NCBI GenBank assembly: GCA_039696685.1
Contig: CP155565.1
Location: 744,001-808,000, forward strand
Length of the DNA: 64,000 nucleotides
Direction of reading: 5' to 3'
Origin: Vibrio sp. CDRSL-10 TSBA
GTDB taxonomy: Bacteria > Pseudomonadota > Gammaproteobacteria > Enterobacterales > Vibrionaceae
Made by a program: the position numbers and the translations under genes. The notes beneath the pieces are model-generated. The model did no database searches, was not told the origin of the DNA, and worked only from the letters and a program-made list of their open reading frames with translations. Shown here piece after piece: positions 1 to 8,995 of the stretch (positions are counted from its first letter, which is position 1; every line of letters begins with the position of its first letter).

Positions 1-474
1 GCAAACAAAAAGCACGCCGACAACATGCAGCACAGAAACGCACCAATCGGCACCGCGTAGTGACTGTCCATACCAAGCGAGCCGATATACAGCATGATGG
101 CTGCACCAAAACCTGCCGCCGCCGCCATGCCCAGAGTATAAGGACTGGCCATCGGGTTATTGAGCAAGGTCTGCATTTCAGCACCGCCGACACCCAGAGA
201 AACCGCCGACGATGATCGCCATCAGCGCAATCGGCAAACGCAGATTGGTAACGATGACCCGAGTAGAATCATCCACCTGGAACGGCAGACCAATAAATTC
301 AAGCAGTGCGTTCAGTACCCGGGACGCATCCAGCATGGATGGCCCGGTCATGATATCGAGAACAAAAGAAGCCAGCAGCAAGAAGCCAAAACTCATCAAT
401 ACCAGCCAGCGTCGCCGCTCACTGCTGCGCTGGCGTTCAATCGCCTGTAATAAAATTTCAGATTGCATCCACAA
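1..474 (-). CDS. FecCD-family iron/siderophore ABC permease, N-terminal part, one frameshift
   Basis: Inner-membrane permease of a siderophore, heme or cobalamin type ABC importer (BtuC/FecCD family), reading leftward off the window. The start is at 474, or 468 for the second Met. A charged N-terminus leads into a first membrane segment (residues about 25-45), then the family's LRLP motif followed by a glycine-rich helix. An extra base in the GAAAC at 199-203 breaks the frame; without it the protein continues SLGVGGAEMQ and LLNNPMASPYTLG, the typical second and third helix region. It lies 24 bases downstream of the binding-protein gene, so the two form one operon. The substrate is not visible; an iron chelate is likely from the Fur-like site upstream of the pair. 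Confidence 0.88.
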
Positions 475-498
475 TTACCTGATTTTCTAACCTAATGA

Positions 499-1591
499 TC
501 ATTTCTCTGCCAGAGAGACAGCAAATGTGCCGGTTGGCGTAACAGGCAGGTATTGGTGGTAAAAATTGAGGTATTCCGCTTCCGGATCCAAATCACTAAA
601 CAAGTCCGGGTACAGCGCCTTAGCTATGTACTGAATCATAGGGCCGTCCAGAATACTACGACATGCGCCGTGATAAACGCTGATCATACGGTTATTCTGC
701 ACTGCAGGCAGGCTCTGCCAGCCCATGCGCTGTTTATAGCCGCGCAGATGTTTGATTGCAGTCTCTCGATCCACGTTTCTGGCCAATCACCATGGCATCA
801 TCAGCACCGCCGAATTCATAGCCGGTGATCAGCACCACGTCAGGCTGAGCCGCTAACACCTGCTCCGGGTTGAGGTGTCCCCACCACTCGACAAACGGCT
901 TGGAGATGTTATTTCCTCCGGCCATCTCTGACATGGCACCCCACATATTTTTACCAAAGGTATAACCGTATTCCCTGGTACCCGGGAAACCGAATTCTGC
1001 ATAGATGCTTGGCTTCGGCAAATTCGCTTTAGCCAGCCGCTCAGTAATCAGGTCGACCATGCTCTTGTAGTCAGAGGCGATTTTCTCTGCCCGCTCTTCC
1101 TGACCGGTGATTTGGCCGATAATACGCGTGCTCTGCACGTGGCGTTCAACGGTCTGCGCATTGTAGTCCACCACAATCACCGCAATTCCCGCCTGTTCAA
1201 TACGCTCGACATCACTGCCCAGCCCTTTGTATTGCCACTCCGCCAGCAGAACCAGGTCCGGGCTCAGGCTAATCACTTTCTCGACCGAAAAAGTTTGAGT
1301 ATCGACTTTACCAACATCAGGCAATGTCTGCAGTGAAGGACGATGAGCAACGTACATCGCCCAGTTAGCCGGGCGCCACTTTTCCCATATGCCTTTCGAC
1401 ATACCAACCACGCGGTCAAACGCTTTTTCAGTACCGATCGCCATGTAATCTTCGCCATAACCACCCAGTACAACGCGTTTGGCCGGCAAGTCCAGCGTTA
1501 CTTCTCTGCCCAGAACATCCGTTACCGTCGTTACCTGTGCAAAAACCTGTGGTGCTACCACCATCAACAGCACTAACCAAAGCCGTTTCAT
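499..1591 (-). CDS. Periplasmic iron-siderophore binding protein of ABC importer, one frameshift
   Basis: About 363 residues after frame repair; Peripla_BP_2 fold. The start is the ATG at 1591, which gives a clear signal peptide (MKRLWLVLLMVV...VFA). It is preferred over the upstream in-frame Met at 1630, which would add a charged stretch in front. The N-lobe carries the family's TVTDVLGREVTLDLPAKRV opening and the linker region has SLSPDLVLL. The GTTTC at 775-779 breaks the frame near residue 272; reading GTTC gives GQNVDRETAIK and rejoins the C-lobe. First gene of an operon with the downstream permease, with a Fur-like box about 95 bases upstream. The ligand cannot be told from sequence alone. 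Confidence 0.88.
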
Positions 1592-1685
1592 CTTCACCCT
1601 ATCCTTTGCCTTCTTGCGGTCATCATTCAATTTACAAAGGTTGTTATACTATAACGATTGGCATCAATATCAATATAAATCGTTA

Positions 1686-1700
1686 TAATAATTAATATCA
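1686..1700. promoter_or_regulatory. Putative Fur box
   Basis: The 15-mer TAATAATTAATATCA matches the 7-1-7 Fur core TGATAATNATTATCA at 12 of 14 defined positions. It lies upstream of the siderophore-type binding protein gene, which fits iron repression. The surrounding bases 1640-1720 are A/T-rich, so chance matches are easier here. Confidence 0.55.
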
Positions 1701-1942
1701 TTTATGCATCTAACACACCGTATGCAATCTTGTTAGTTAATTTATTGTTTTTAAATACATTTAAACTCTTACACGCCTCAAAACACGGTTTTTTCCTTTT
1801 GAAATTTGGGCTACTAAGCCTCTCATTCTGTCATAATCCTGTAATTAACTTACACAACAGACGTTGCAACACGGTTTTTACCCGATAATTTTGAATTAAA
1901 ATTACACTTTTTATTGATCGTGCGCACATAAAGGAGTAAAGT

Positions 1943-1981
1943 GTGACTCATACCTCATTTACTTATGTCGATAAAAGGTGA
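1943..1981 (+). CDS. Possible 12-codon leader peptide
   Basis: A GTG at 1943 follows a strong AAGGAG (931-936 of the same kilobase) at the right spacing and opens a 12-codon frame VTHTSFTYVDKR ending with TGA at 1979-1981. It stops four bases before the ATG of the 39-codon gene at 1986, and the last codons contain that gene's AAAGGTG ribosome site. This would suit translational coupling. No family is known, and the AAGGAG could instead be an accidental purine run. Confidence 0.3.
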   Translation: MTHTSFTYVDKR

Positions 1982-1985
1982 CGTT

Positions 1986-2105
1986 ATGTTAGATAAAAAA
2001 CAATCACTGTCTGTTAGTGTTCGTGAGCTGTTCGGCATGCTGGCAATGTTTTCTGCAACCTCTCTGGTTGTGATGATGCTAAGCCTGACCTGGGTTAACA
2101 TCTAA
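1986..2105 (+). CDS. Small single-pass membrane peptide, 39 aa, unknown
   Basis: The reading frame starts MLDKKQSLSVSVRELFGMLA and continues as one hydrophobic helix (roughly residues 17-36) ending in TWVNI. AAAGGTG lies about five bases before the ATG, and a strong rho-independent terminator begins 34 bases after the stop, so this looks like a monocistronic transcript. The N-terminus is short and charged, consistent with an N-in orientation. I do not recognise the family. It is divergent from the iron-uptake operon and just outside the A/T-rich catabolic block. Small membrane peptides of this type are often stress-linked, but nothing in the sequence proves a role. Confidence 0.6.
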   Translation: MLDKKQSLSVSVRELFGMLAMFSATSLVVMMLSLTWVNI

Positions 2106-2138
2106 TCCGGTCAAACCCCTCGCGAAAGCAAAAGAAAA

Positions 2139-2163
2139 AAGGCACTGTAAACAGTGCCTTTTG
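2139..2163 (+). terminator. Rho-independent terminator of the 39-codon gene
   Basis: AAGGCACTGT (2139-2148), loop AA, ACAGTGCCTT (2151-2160), then T-rich sequence. The stem is a perfect 10 bp and an A-run precedes it, so it may also work for the leftward lgoD-like gene ending at 2204. Confidence 0.85.
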
Positions 2164-2203
2164 TGTTTATGAAGTTTGTTCAACTCTACCGATCAGCCTA
2201 TCT

Positions 2204-3222
2204 TTAGAATTCGATAACACCTTTAAGTAGTTTCTTTGTTGTTGATTACGTCTTTTTCGTATGAATCGCCAATTGTGTTAAACGAAAATGCATGTGTTAG
2301 CATCATCTTCGAAGAAAGCTTACCTTCACTCATTAACCGTTGTACTTTAGAAAAATCTTCTTTAGTAGCATTGCGACTTCCCATCAATGTAGTTTCCTTC
2401 TTGTGAAAGTCTGGGTCGCTTATTTCTAGATTTCCTTTGAACAATCCAACGAATACGATTTTGCCGCCATGACGGATATGATTAACGGCACTATTCATTG
2501 CCCTCGCATTACCAGTAGCATCGATAACTGTAGCCGCCAAAGAACCATCAAATGCTGACCTCAGATTTTGCTCGAAATCAGGTGACGAAGGGTCAAGAGT
2601 CTCTAATCCAAGGTGCTTTTGAACATGCTCACGGCGAGCAACTTGGGTATCAGCAACGATAACCTGAGCGCCATCAGCAGCGGCAATCGCAGCAGCTCCT
2701 AAGCCAATGGGACCAGCTCCAACAACCAGTACTTGTTCACGATGAGAAAGATTTGCCCGTCTCACAGCATGAGCACTAATCGAAAATGGCTCAATTAACG
2801 CAGCAGTGTTACTGTCGATGTCATTTACTTTTAAAATATTTTTAACTGGCACGGTTAGAAATTCGCTAAAACCACCGTCACGATGTACGCCAATTACCGA
2901 AATATTTTCACAACAGTTGGTTTTTCCTGATAGACATGATGGGCATTCTTCACACGCAACATAAGGAATCAAAGCTATTTTGTCACCGACAACAAAGTCT
3001 TCACCACAACTAACGCCCAGTTTCTTCTATAGTGCCACACAGTTCATGCCCTAAAACTCTTGGATAAGTAAAAAATGGCTGATTACCTGTATAAGCATGA
3101 ATATCGGTTCCACAGATACCAACAGAAAGAATCTTAACTAACGCTTCACCGGCATTGGGAGTTGGTCGGCTACGTTCTTTGTATTTCAATTCATAGGGCT
3201 TTTCGCAAATTAAAGTTTTCAT
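2204..3222 (-). CDS. lgoD: L-galactonate 5-dehydrogenase (zinc alcohol dehydrogenase), two frameshifts
   Basis: Cytosolic medium-chain Zn-dependent dehydrogenase, about 338 residues after repair, the length of E. coli LgoD (YjjN), which oxidises L-galactonate to D-tagaturonate. Visible: GICGTDIHAYTGNQPFF with the catalytic-zinc Cys, the GHE motif, the four-cysteine structural zinc loop (CEECPSC...CC), and VVGAGPIGLGAAA for NAD binding. GTTTC at 3020-3024 breaks the frame after ...GTIEE; repaired it reads ELGVSCGED. GTTTC at 2230-2234 breaks it again; repaired the tail is DVINNKELLKGVIEF, close to the E. coli tail as I remember it. The start at 3222 opens MKTLICEKPYEL. Divergent from the GntR gene at 3357. 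A related L-gulonate or threonine dehydrogenase is less likely given the UxaA/UxaB neighbours. Confidence 0.8.
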
Positions 3223-3326
3223 GAACTATCTCTCTGGATCAAGGATTAAAACCATTGTATTAAAATATGTTTTTACAAGAAAAACTGAGCGTAAAAGTGT
3301 GACCATAAACTGAGAATTCTGTTTTT

Positions 3327-3341
3327 AATTGGTTTTTAATT
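3327..3341. promoter_or_regulatory. AATTGGTTTTTAATT element in the lgoD/regulator divergent region
   Basis: This element lies between the divergent lgoD-like and GntR genes. Similar strings occur in the uxaB/uxaA divergent region: TATTGGTTTTTTAAA at 8821-8835 and TATTGGTTGTAATAA at 8928-8942. The sharing suggests a regulator site, but the sequence is A/T-rich and the match is loose. Confidence 0.3.
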
Positions 3342-3356
3342 AAGACGGAGGTTTTT

Positions 3357-4272
3357 ATGGCTAAAAACAAAAATTTGAGAAAAAATGTCAGTAACCAGAT
3401 CATAGAAGCAATTAATATGGGGCATATTGAATCCCCCTTACCGTCTCAGTCCACTCTAGCCGAACTTTTTGGTGTTAGTCGTACAACAATTAGATTTGCC
3501 GTAGACGGTTTAATAGTGAAAGGTCTGCTAACAAATACCAATGGTATCTATACTATCAATCGTGCTCCCAATGAGGAGGACTTCTTTATTCAAAACGCTT
3601 TAAATCAACAGGGAAACATCGACTCATTCGAGAGATTCTTTAACGACGCAATTAAAACAAGGAAAATAGTTCCAGGCCAGAAATTCACAGAATTAGAATT
3701 ATCCAAAATGTCACATTGCCCTACTCACATAGTAAGAGAGTTCCTACTTAGATTTTCTCGCTTTCACCTTGTAAATAATATAGACAGAGGAAGATGGGAA
3801 ATGAGAAATTTTGAAAAACGTTACGCGGAAAACTTATCAGAATTAAGAGAAATGATCGAATGTCATGCTTTAAGTCGCTTTATGAATTTACCCAAATCAG
3901 ACATCCGTTGGAAAGAAGCACAATACTTGCTACATGAACATCGCGAACTAAGAGAAAAAGTCGTCCATGATTATCAGGAATTTTCAGATTTAGACCATCG
4001 CTTGCATAAGCTGATCCTATCTGCAGCCAATAATTCTTTCATGGAAGAGTTTCATGACATTATCTCTATTATTTTTCATTACCACTATCAATGGGACAAC
4101 AGCGACTTAAGAAAAAGAAACATGGTAGCCATCGAAGAACATATGTCTATACTAAGCAAAATTCTTAGTTTTGATGACATTGGCGCAATGGGTGAATATC
4201 GTCGCCATCTGAATACCTCTAAGCTAACTATGGCACATAGTTTAATCACAGGAAACAACACCCGACGCTTAG
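3357..4272 (+). CDS. GntR/FadR-type (FCD) transcriptional regulator, probable lgo regulator, frameshift at 3' end
   Basis: About 304 residues after repair. The N-terminal winged helix is clear (residues 24-60: LPSQSTLAELFGVSRTTIRF), followed by an all-helical FCD effector domain with the metal-binding type His/Asp pattern (DLDHRLHKLILSAANN; IFHYHYQ). As read, the frame runs straight through the terminator at 4257-4286. Removing one A from GAAAC at 4252-4256 gives ITGTTPDA and a TAG inside the hairpin loop (4270-4272), a natural end. GGAG sits before the ATG at 3357. It diverges from lgoD and precedes the TRAP/uxaB/uxaA genes, so it probably senses L-galactonate or a downstream uronate, in the role of E. 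coli LgoR or UxuR. That assignment is inference. Confidence 0.82.
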
Positions 4273-4286
4273 GTCGGGTGTTTTTT
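4257..4286. terminator. Bidirectional terminator between the GntR gene and dctM
   Basis: AACACCCGAC (4257-4266), loop GCTTAG, GTCGGGTGTT (4273-4282), then T-run. The leftward dctM gene ends just to its right, and the hairpin is followed by T in both directions. The repaired stop codon of the regulator lies in the loop. Confidence 0.88.
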
Positions 4287-5569
4287 AAAAGATCAAATTT
4301 GGAAGACCTATCGAAATCACTGGAATATAGGTAATCATAATTAATGCAACGATAAGTAGGAGCCAGAATGGTAGCACCTCTTTAACAAAGTCCTCTATAG
4401 CAACTTTTGTTATCGAGCAAGTCGTGAACATCACGGTACCAAGAGGCGGAGTAATTGTACCTATTGCACTATTAAATATAAAAATGATGCCAAAATGAAC
4501 CGGATCTATTCCATATGAATTGGCTACGGGTGCTAGCAGCGGTGCTAATACGATCATAGCCGCGTTGCCTTCTAAAAACATTCCGACGATCAAAAGAAAC
4601 AGGTTGACCAGTAGTAAAAATGTAAAGGGGCTTTCTACAGCTCCTGTAAGCCAGAATGCCAGATCTTGAGGCACTCGTTCCCATGTTAAAAATTTTGAGA
4701 ACCCCACTGAAACACAGATAATAAACAATACATTAACGGAAGATAGAACAGATTCCTTAGTAGCGTTTCCATAGCTCCATTGTGTTCATATTCTTATAAA
4801 CAAGCATTCCTAGAGCCAATGCATACAGCACTGCTACCGCCCCGGCTTCGGTTGGTGTAAAGACCCCGAATCGAATACCACCGATTATAACAACAGGTAA
4901 TAACAAAGCTAATACTGCATCTTTTGCTGAATGCGTTATTTCCTTAGCTGATGCTCTTTTCTCTCTTAACGGTGCATAGTTTCTTTTCTTAGCGATAATC
5001 GAAACCAATAACATCATCATGGCACAAACCATAAGACCAGGTACAACACCAGCCAAAAACAACTTACCTATAGAAACATTGTTAACGTAACCATAAATAA
5101 TCAGTGCAATACCCGGTGGAATGATAGGAGTAATGAGCGATGACGCCGCAGTAACCGCAGCAGAAAATGGCTTGCTATAACCCCGTGCAACCATTTGTGG
5201 TACGAGTAACTTAGAGTTCATCGCGGCATCAGCAATATTCGAACCCGATAAGCCTCCCATTAAAGTACTTAGGACAACGTTTACTTGGGCCAATCCACCA
5301 CGCATGTGCCCTGTTAATACCTCAGAAAATTTTAGTAGACGCTCACTTATTCCTGAAGCATTCATAAATACACCAGCCATGACAAAGAAAGGAATAGCTA
5401 ACAATGTTACAGAGTCTAAACCTCCAGCCAGACGCTGTATTAAGATCATTATCGGTAAATTATCATTAATTAAAAAGTATGATAATGTCGCTATAAATAT
5501 ACAAAATGCGACAGGAATTCCTAGAGCAAAAAATAGTAACAATACCGATACAGGTAAAATAACAGCCAC
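4285..5569 (-). CDS. dctM: TRAP transporter large membrane subunit (DctM), one frameshift
   Basis: About 427 residues after repair, the usual DctM length. It is a 10-14 helix inner-membrane protein with DctM signatures: LAIPFFVMAGVFMNASGIS near residue 55, GGLSGSNIADAA, ITPIIPPG, GVFTPTEAGAVAVLYA and, in the second half, FLEGNAAMIVLAP and GTITPPLGTVMF. GTTTC at 4765-4769 breaks the frame after ...MELW; repaired it reads ELWNATKESVLSS and joins the C-terminal half. Third gene of dctP-dctQ-dctM, five bases from dctQ. With lgoD, uxaA and uxaB around it, the cargo is likely a sugar acid such as L-galactonate; this is inference from neighbours. Confidence 0.9.
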
Positions 5570-5574
5570 AATAA

Positions 5575-6114
5575 TTACTCCTGTCTTAAGCTTTTAATTG
5601 CATTTATCAAATGTACCACTTGATGATAAATCATAAATACCCCACTGATAGGCACAGCGGCGTAAATATACATATAAGAGATTTTTAGGGCTGGAGTAAA
5701 ACGTACTTGAGACATGGGTACTAATTTACTTCCCAGATAAACGATGAAAACAACTGTCACGATCAGTAGTATTGGTCTGAAGAATTGATCCGCTAATCGT
5801 TGTATTGTAACCGGAAGTTTGTGAACTAATAGGTCGATACGAACTAATTCATCCGTTCGCATAAGAGCACTCGATCCCATAAATGTCATCCAAACAAATA
5901 AAGCTAAACATAGTTCTTCCACCCAAGTACTCGGATCATTTAGCACATAACGAGTAATTACTCCGTACGCAGTAAGAACAACGATGGAAACTAAACAGGC
6001 TACAGCAACAACAAGATCAATTTTGCTAATCAAACCAAGCATATCGGCTACCTTGCCAAACGCTCTATATGTCAACGTGGGTTTCTTTACATTGGCAGAT
6101 GTGTCGAAATACAT
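5575..6114 (-). CDS. dctQ: TRAP transporter small membrane subunit (DctQ)
   Basis: 179 residues, intact, with four membrane helices (about 30-52, 65-85, 105-128, 145-165). The DctQ pattern is clear: TRYVLNDPSTWVEELCLALFVWMTFMGSS with the conserved W-x-E-E/EL element, then a positively charged loop with RIDLLVHKLP. It pairs with DctM to form the proton- or sodium-driven translocator fed by the periplasmic DctP. The gene sits between dctP (57-base gap) and dctM (five-base gap). The N-terminus has a longer cytosolic lead (about 25 residues) than usual, and no better internal start is obvious. Confidence 0.9.
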   Translation of the reverse strand: MYFDTSANVKKPTLTYRAFGKVADMLGLISKIDLVVAVACLVSIVVLTAYGVITRYVLNDPSTWVEELCLALFVWMTFMGSSALMRTDELVRIDLLVHKLPVTIQRLADQFFRPILLIVTVVFIVYLGSKLVPMSQVRFTPALKISYMYIYAAVPISGVFMIYHQVVHLINAIKSLRQE

Positions 6115-6171
6115 AGACTTCTCCTGAAAACAGGGAGAGGTGGTGCAAAATCAATTACACCACCCAGCGAA

Positions 6172-7165
6172 TTATAACTGTTGAAGTTTATCTTGAATGC
6201 TCTGATATAGGTTTGGTGACCATTCAGGAAACTCTTGCTGAACCACGGAACGAGCCGATTTTTCGAATGCTTTCACATCAACTTCATTCACAGTTACACC
6301 TTGTGCTTTAAGATCATCAATGGCCTTCGCTTCGCTATCTTGAATTAGCGTTGCTCCGTAATCGACCATCTTACGACTAGTATTGGTTAACACTGATTTC
6401 TCGTCATCAGACAACGTATCCCAGAACATCTTACCTGCCACGAAAGGTGACATATGTTTTGTATGTGCAGTTAAATTAAGATTCTTAGCGACTTCATAAA
6501 ATTTTCCACCAAACAAAACGACTGCTGGATTCTCTACGCCTTCGATGACACCTTGTGATAAACCCGGATAGACATCAGACAGAGACATCGGCGTAGGTAC
6601 ACCACCCATCGCTTTGATTGTGGCGACGAAACAAACGTGAATGTTGTACGCGTACTTTTGTACCGTTTAGATCTTCAGGCTTAGTTACTTTTTGTTTTGA
6701 CAATAAGTGACGTGTACCGTAGACAACATCTGGCACCACAATATGTAAACCTTGGTCATCTAGCTTACTACTCTGTTCCTTAAACCATTCGGAGTTCAAA
6801 AGTTTGGATTTTTTCTCAAAAGATTGGGTCAGGTAAGGAGCATTGACAACCCCCAAATCCGGAACCATATCCATCAGGTAACCGTAGGAACTGATTGTAA
6901 TAATATTCGCGCCAAATCTTGCTTGCTCAAGCACTTCAGTTTCACTACCAAGTTGACTGGATGGAAATAACTGCATTGTTATTTCACCATTAGACTCTTT
7001 TTCTACCAAGTTAGCCCAGTAGTGCATAGCCTGATCAATAGGTTCCCCTGGTTGATTACCGTAAGCTACCTTAATTTCCGTGGCAGCATTTGCGGTTGCA
7101 ACACAAGCCAGAGTTAAACCAATAATTTTTGTTAATTGCTTTATGCTTTGGTGTAGGGTTTGCAT
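6172..7165 (-). CDS. dctP: TRAP transporter periplasmic solute-binding protein (DctP), one frameshift
   Basis: About 330 residues after repair. The signal peptide ends ...CVATANA, followed by the mature TEIKVAYGNQPGEP start. DctP hallmarks are present: SQLGSETEVLEQARFGA, and the substrate-carboxylate Arg in GTKVRVQHSRLF. GAAAC at 6628-6632 (complement strand GTTTC) breaks the frame exactly there; repaired it reads RLFVATIKAMGGVPTPMS, a standard DctP stretch including the second ligand contact region. The C-terminal helices follow. It is downstream of uxaB (64-base gap) and heads dctPQM. The ligand is expected to be a sugar acid bound through the conserved Arg. Confidence 0.9.
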
Positions 7166-7229
7166 GACTTATCCTCATCATTGTCATTATATGTTTCACG
7201 AGTAATCTATTTTTTGCTCTATTTACTGA

Positions 7230-8676
7230 TTAAATTTGTTTTAAAGCCTCACATACTCCTTGTGCCTTAATGGATTTCACATATTCCACGACTAGAGCGG
7301 AAACACCGCTCAAGCTTGCGATATCAATTTCCCAATGATCAACTAGTTGTAAAAACTCAACGACATGCTCAGCAGTAGTTACCGAAGACACTCGTGATTT
7401 TTCAAAAAATTTAAGTAATTCTGCATCATCAGTGAGAGGGATAACTTCCCCGTTACGATCACCCAGATAAAAACAGTACAATGCTGCCAAACTGAAGCAC
7501 AACCGCTTAGGCGCGTTACCGGTTTTTTCGACATAACAACGTAATTGAGGAAGTAGTCGTGTTTTAAATTTTGTCAATGAATTTAGTGAGATAGACAATA
7601 GTTGGTGTTGAATGAATGGATTTCTAAATCTGTTAAGTACGCTGTCTTTGAATTCAACTAATTCAGATTGATCCATGTCTAAACAAGGAATAACCTCTTC
7701 ATCAAGTAATGAATCGACAAAACCGCCAATTACTGGATCACCAATCGAATCTCTTACTGTATTAAATCCTGATAAATAGGCGACAGGTACCATCGCGGTA
7801 TGGGCTCCGTTGAGAATGCCAACCTTTCTTTGCTTAAACGGTTTAATGTCATCAACAATACGAATATTTAACGGATACTGATCCAGACAAAGCTTTTTAT
7901 TCAACCACTCTGGTCCTTGGATGACAAACAGATAGAAATATTCAGCAGCTACTAGAAACTTATCTTTATAGCCAAGATCAACTTCTAGTTGATCAGCCTC
8001 ATCTCTGGGGTAGCCGGTAACAATGCGATCGACGAGCGTAGAAACAGAATGTATTGGATGTCAGAAGCCATGTCTTAAATGAATCACCAAGATTCCATAG
8101 AGCTATGTATTCGAGTATCGACTCTTTCAGACACTCACCGTTATAGTCGATAAGTTCACAAGGAAGCAGGACTAAACCTTTATCCTCAGCCCCGTTAAAC
8201 GTGTTAAAACGACGAAAAAGAAATTGTGTCAGCTTCGCCGGAAAGGACCTTGGTGGGAAATCCGTCTGCTGATCATCTTTTAAAACGCAAATCCCGGCTT
8301 CTGTTGTATTTGAAACGATCCATTCAAGATCCGGGCTATCTGCGAGTTCAAGAAATTTGTCATATTCACCATAAGCCAGAATTTCTCGACTAACCGATGT
8401 GATCAAGCGAGGTTCATTCACTGTTTCTCCTTTCTCATCAATACCACGAATAATCGCAGTGTAGAGACCATCTTGTTGGTCAAGTTTTGGATGACCTGCG
8501 TCAATCGGACGCACGATTACAACACCTGAATCAAAAGTGGTATGTTCATTCAATACATCAACTTGCCAATCGAAAAATGCTCTTAAAAAGTTGCCCTCAC
8601 CAAACTGGAGAATTTTTTCTTTTCTATTTGGGGACAAGTCAGTATTTCTTGTCAACTGATTAAGTAGATTGCTCAT
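7230..8676 (-). CDS. uxaB: Tagaturonate reductase (altronate oxidoreductase), one frameshift
   Basis: Mannitol-dehydrogenase-family enzyme reducing D-tagaturonate to D-altronate with NADH. About 481 residues after repair, close to E. coli UxaB (483). Motifs: ILQFGEGNFLRAFFDWQVD near the N-terminus, SNTTEAGI, LPCELIDYNG, and in the C-terminal half VDDIKPFKQRKVGILNGAHT with the catalytic Lys/Asn/His set. GAAAC at 8041-8045 breaks the frame; repaired it reads NTFCSTLVDRIVTGYPRDE, a near-invariant UxaB stretch. The start is taken at 8676 (MSNLLNQ), because an upstream extension to 8790 runs through the promoter region. It is divergent from uxaA and first in an operon with dctPQM. Confidence 0.92.
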
Positions 8677-8710
8677 TCTTCTTCCCTGTTTATATGGATT
8701 TAAACTACTG

Positions 8711-8722
8711 TTGTCGGACAGG
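8711..8722. promoter_or_regulatory. Operator-like TTGTCGGACAGG upstream of uxaB
   Basis: TTGTCGGACAGG lies about 35 bases before the uxaB start. The 11-mer TGTCGGACAGG recurs exactly in front of uxaA (within 8963-8975). The form resembles FadR/FCD operators (TGGTC-n-GACCA type), which suits the GntR-FCD regulator encoded at 3357. Confidence 0.55.
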
Positions 8723-8962
8723 CGTTTGTTAATGACATGGGACGAGTTTATGAGCGTAAGGCGAACTTCTTCTAGGCAGACTATTAACAAACGTGTTAGG
8801 GATCATTTTAATGTGTTTTTTATTGGTTTTTTAAACTCTATAGTATCTATACAGACTCACACATCTCATTCAATGAAAACAAAAAAATTAAAAATATCAA
8901 ATAATTAAATATTAAACGCATGTTTTTTATTGGTTGTAATAAAAATTTATGGTTAGAATATC

Positions 8963-8975
8963 CCTGTCGGACAGG
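8963..8975. promoter_or_regulatory. Operator-like palindrome CCTGTCGGACAGG upstream of uxaA
   Basis: Perfect 6-1-6 inverted repeat (CCTGTC-G-GACAGG) ending 20 bases before the uxaA start. It shares TGTCGGACAGG with the site before uxaB, so both arms of the divergent region carry the same element, as expected for a common repressor. Confidence 0.6.
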
Positions 8976-8995
8976 TAACTAACAACGAGTTACCT

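Noticed and set aside
2204..3222. Threonine or sorbitol dehydrogenase reading for the lgoD-like gene
   Set aside because: The GNQPFF, zinc-loop and tail motifs fit LgoD better, and the uxaA/uxaB context supports a sugar-acid substrate.
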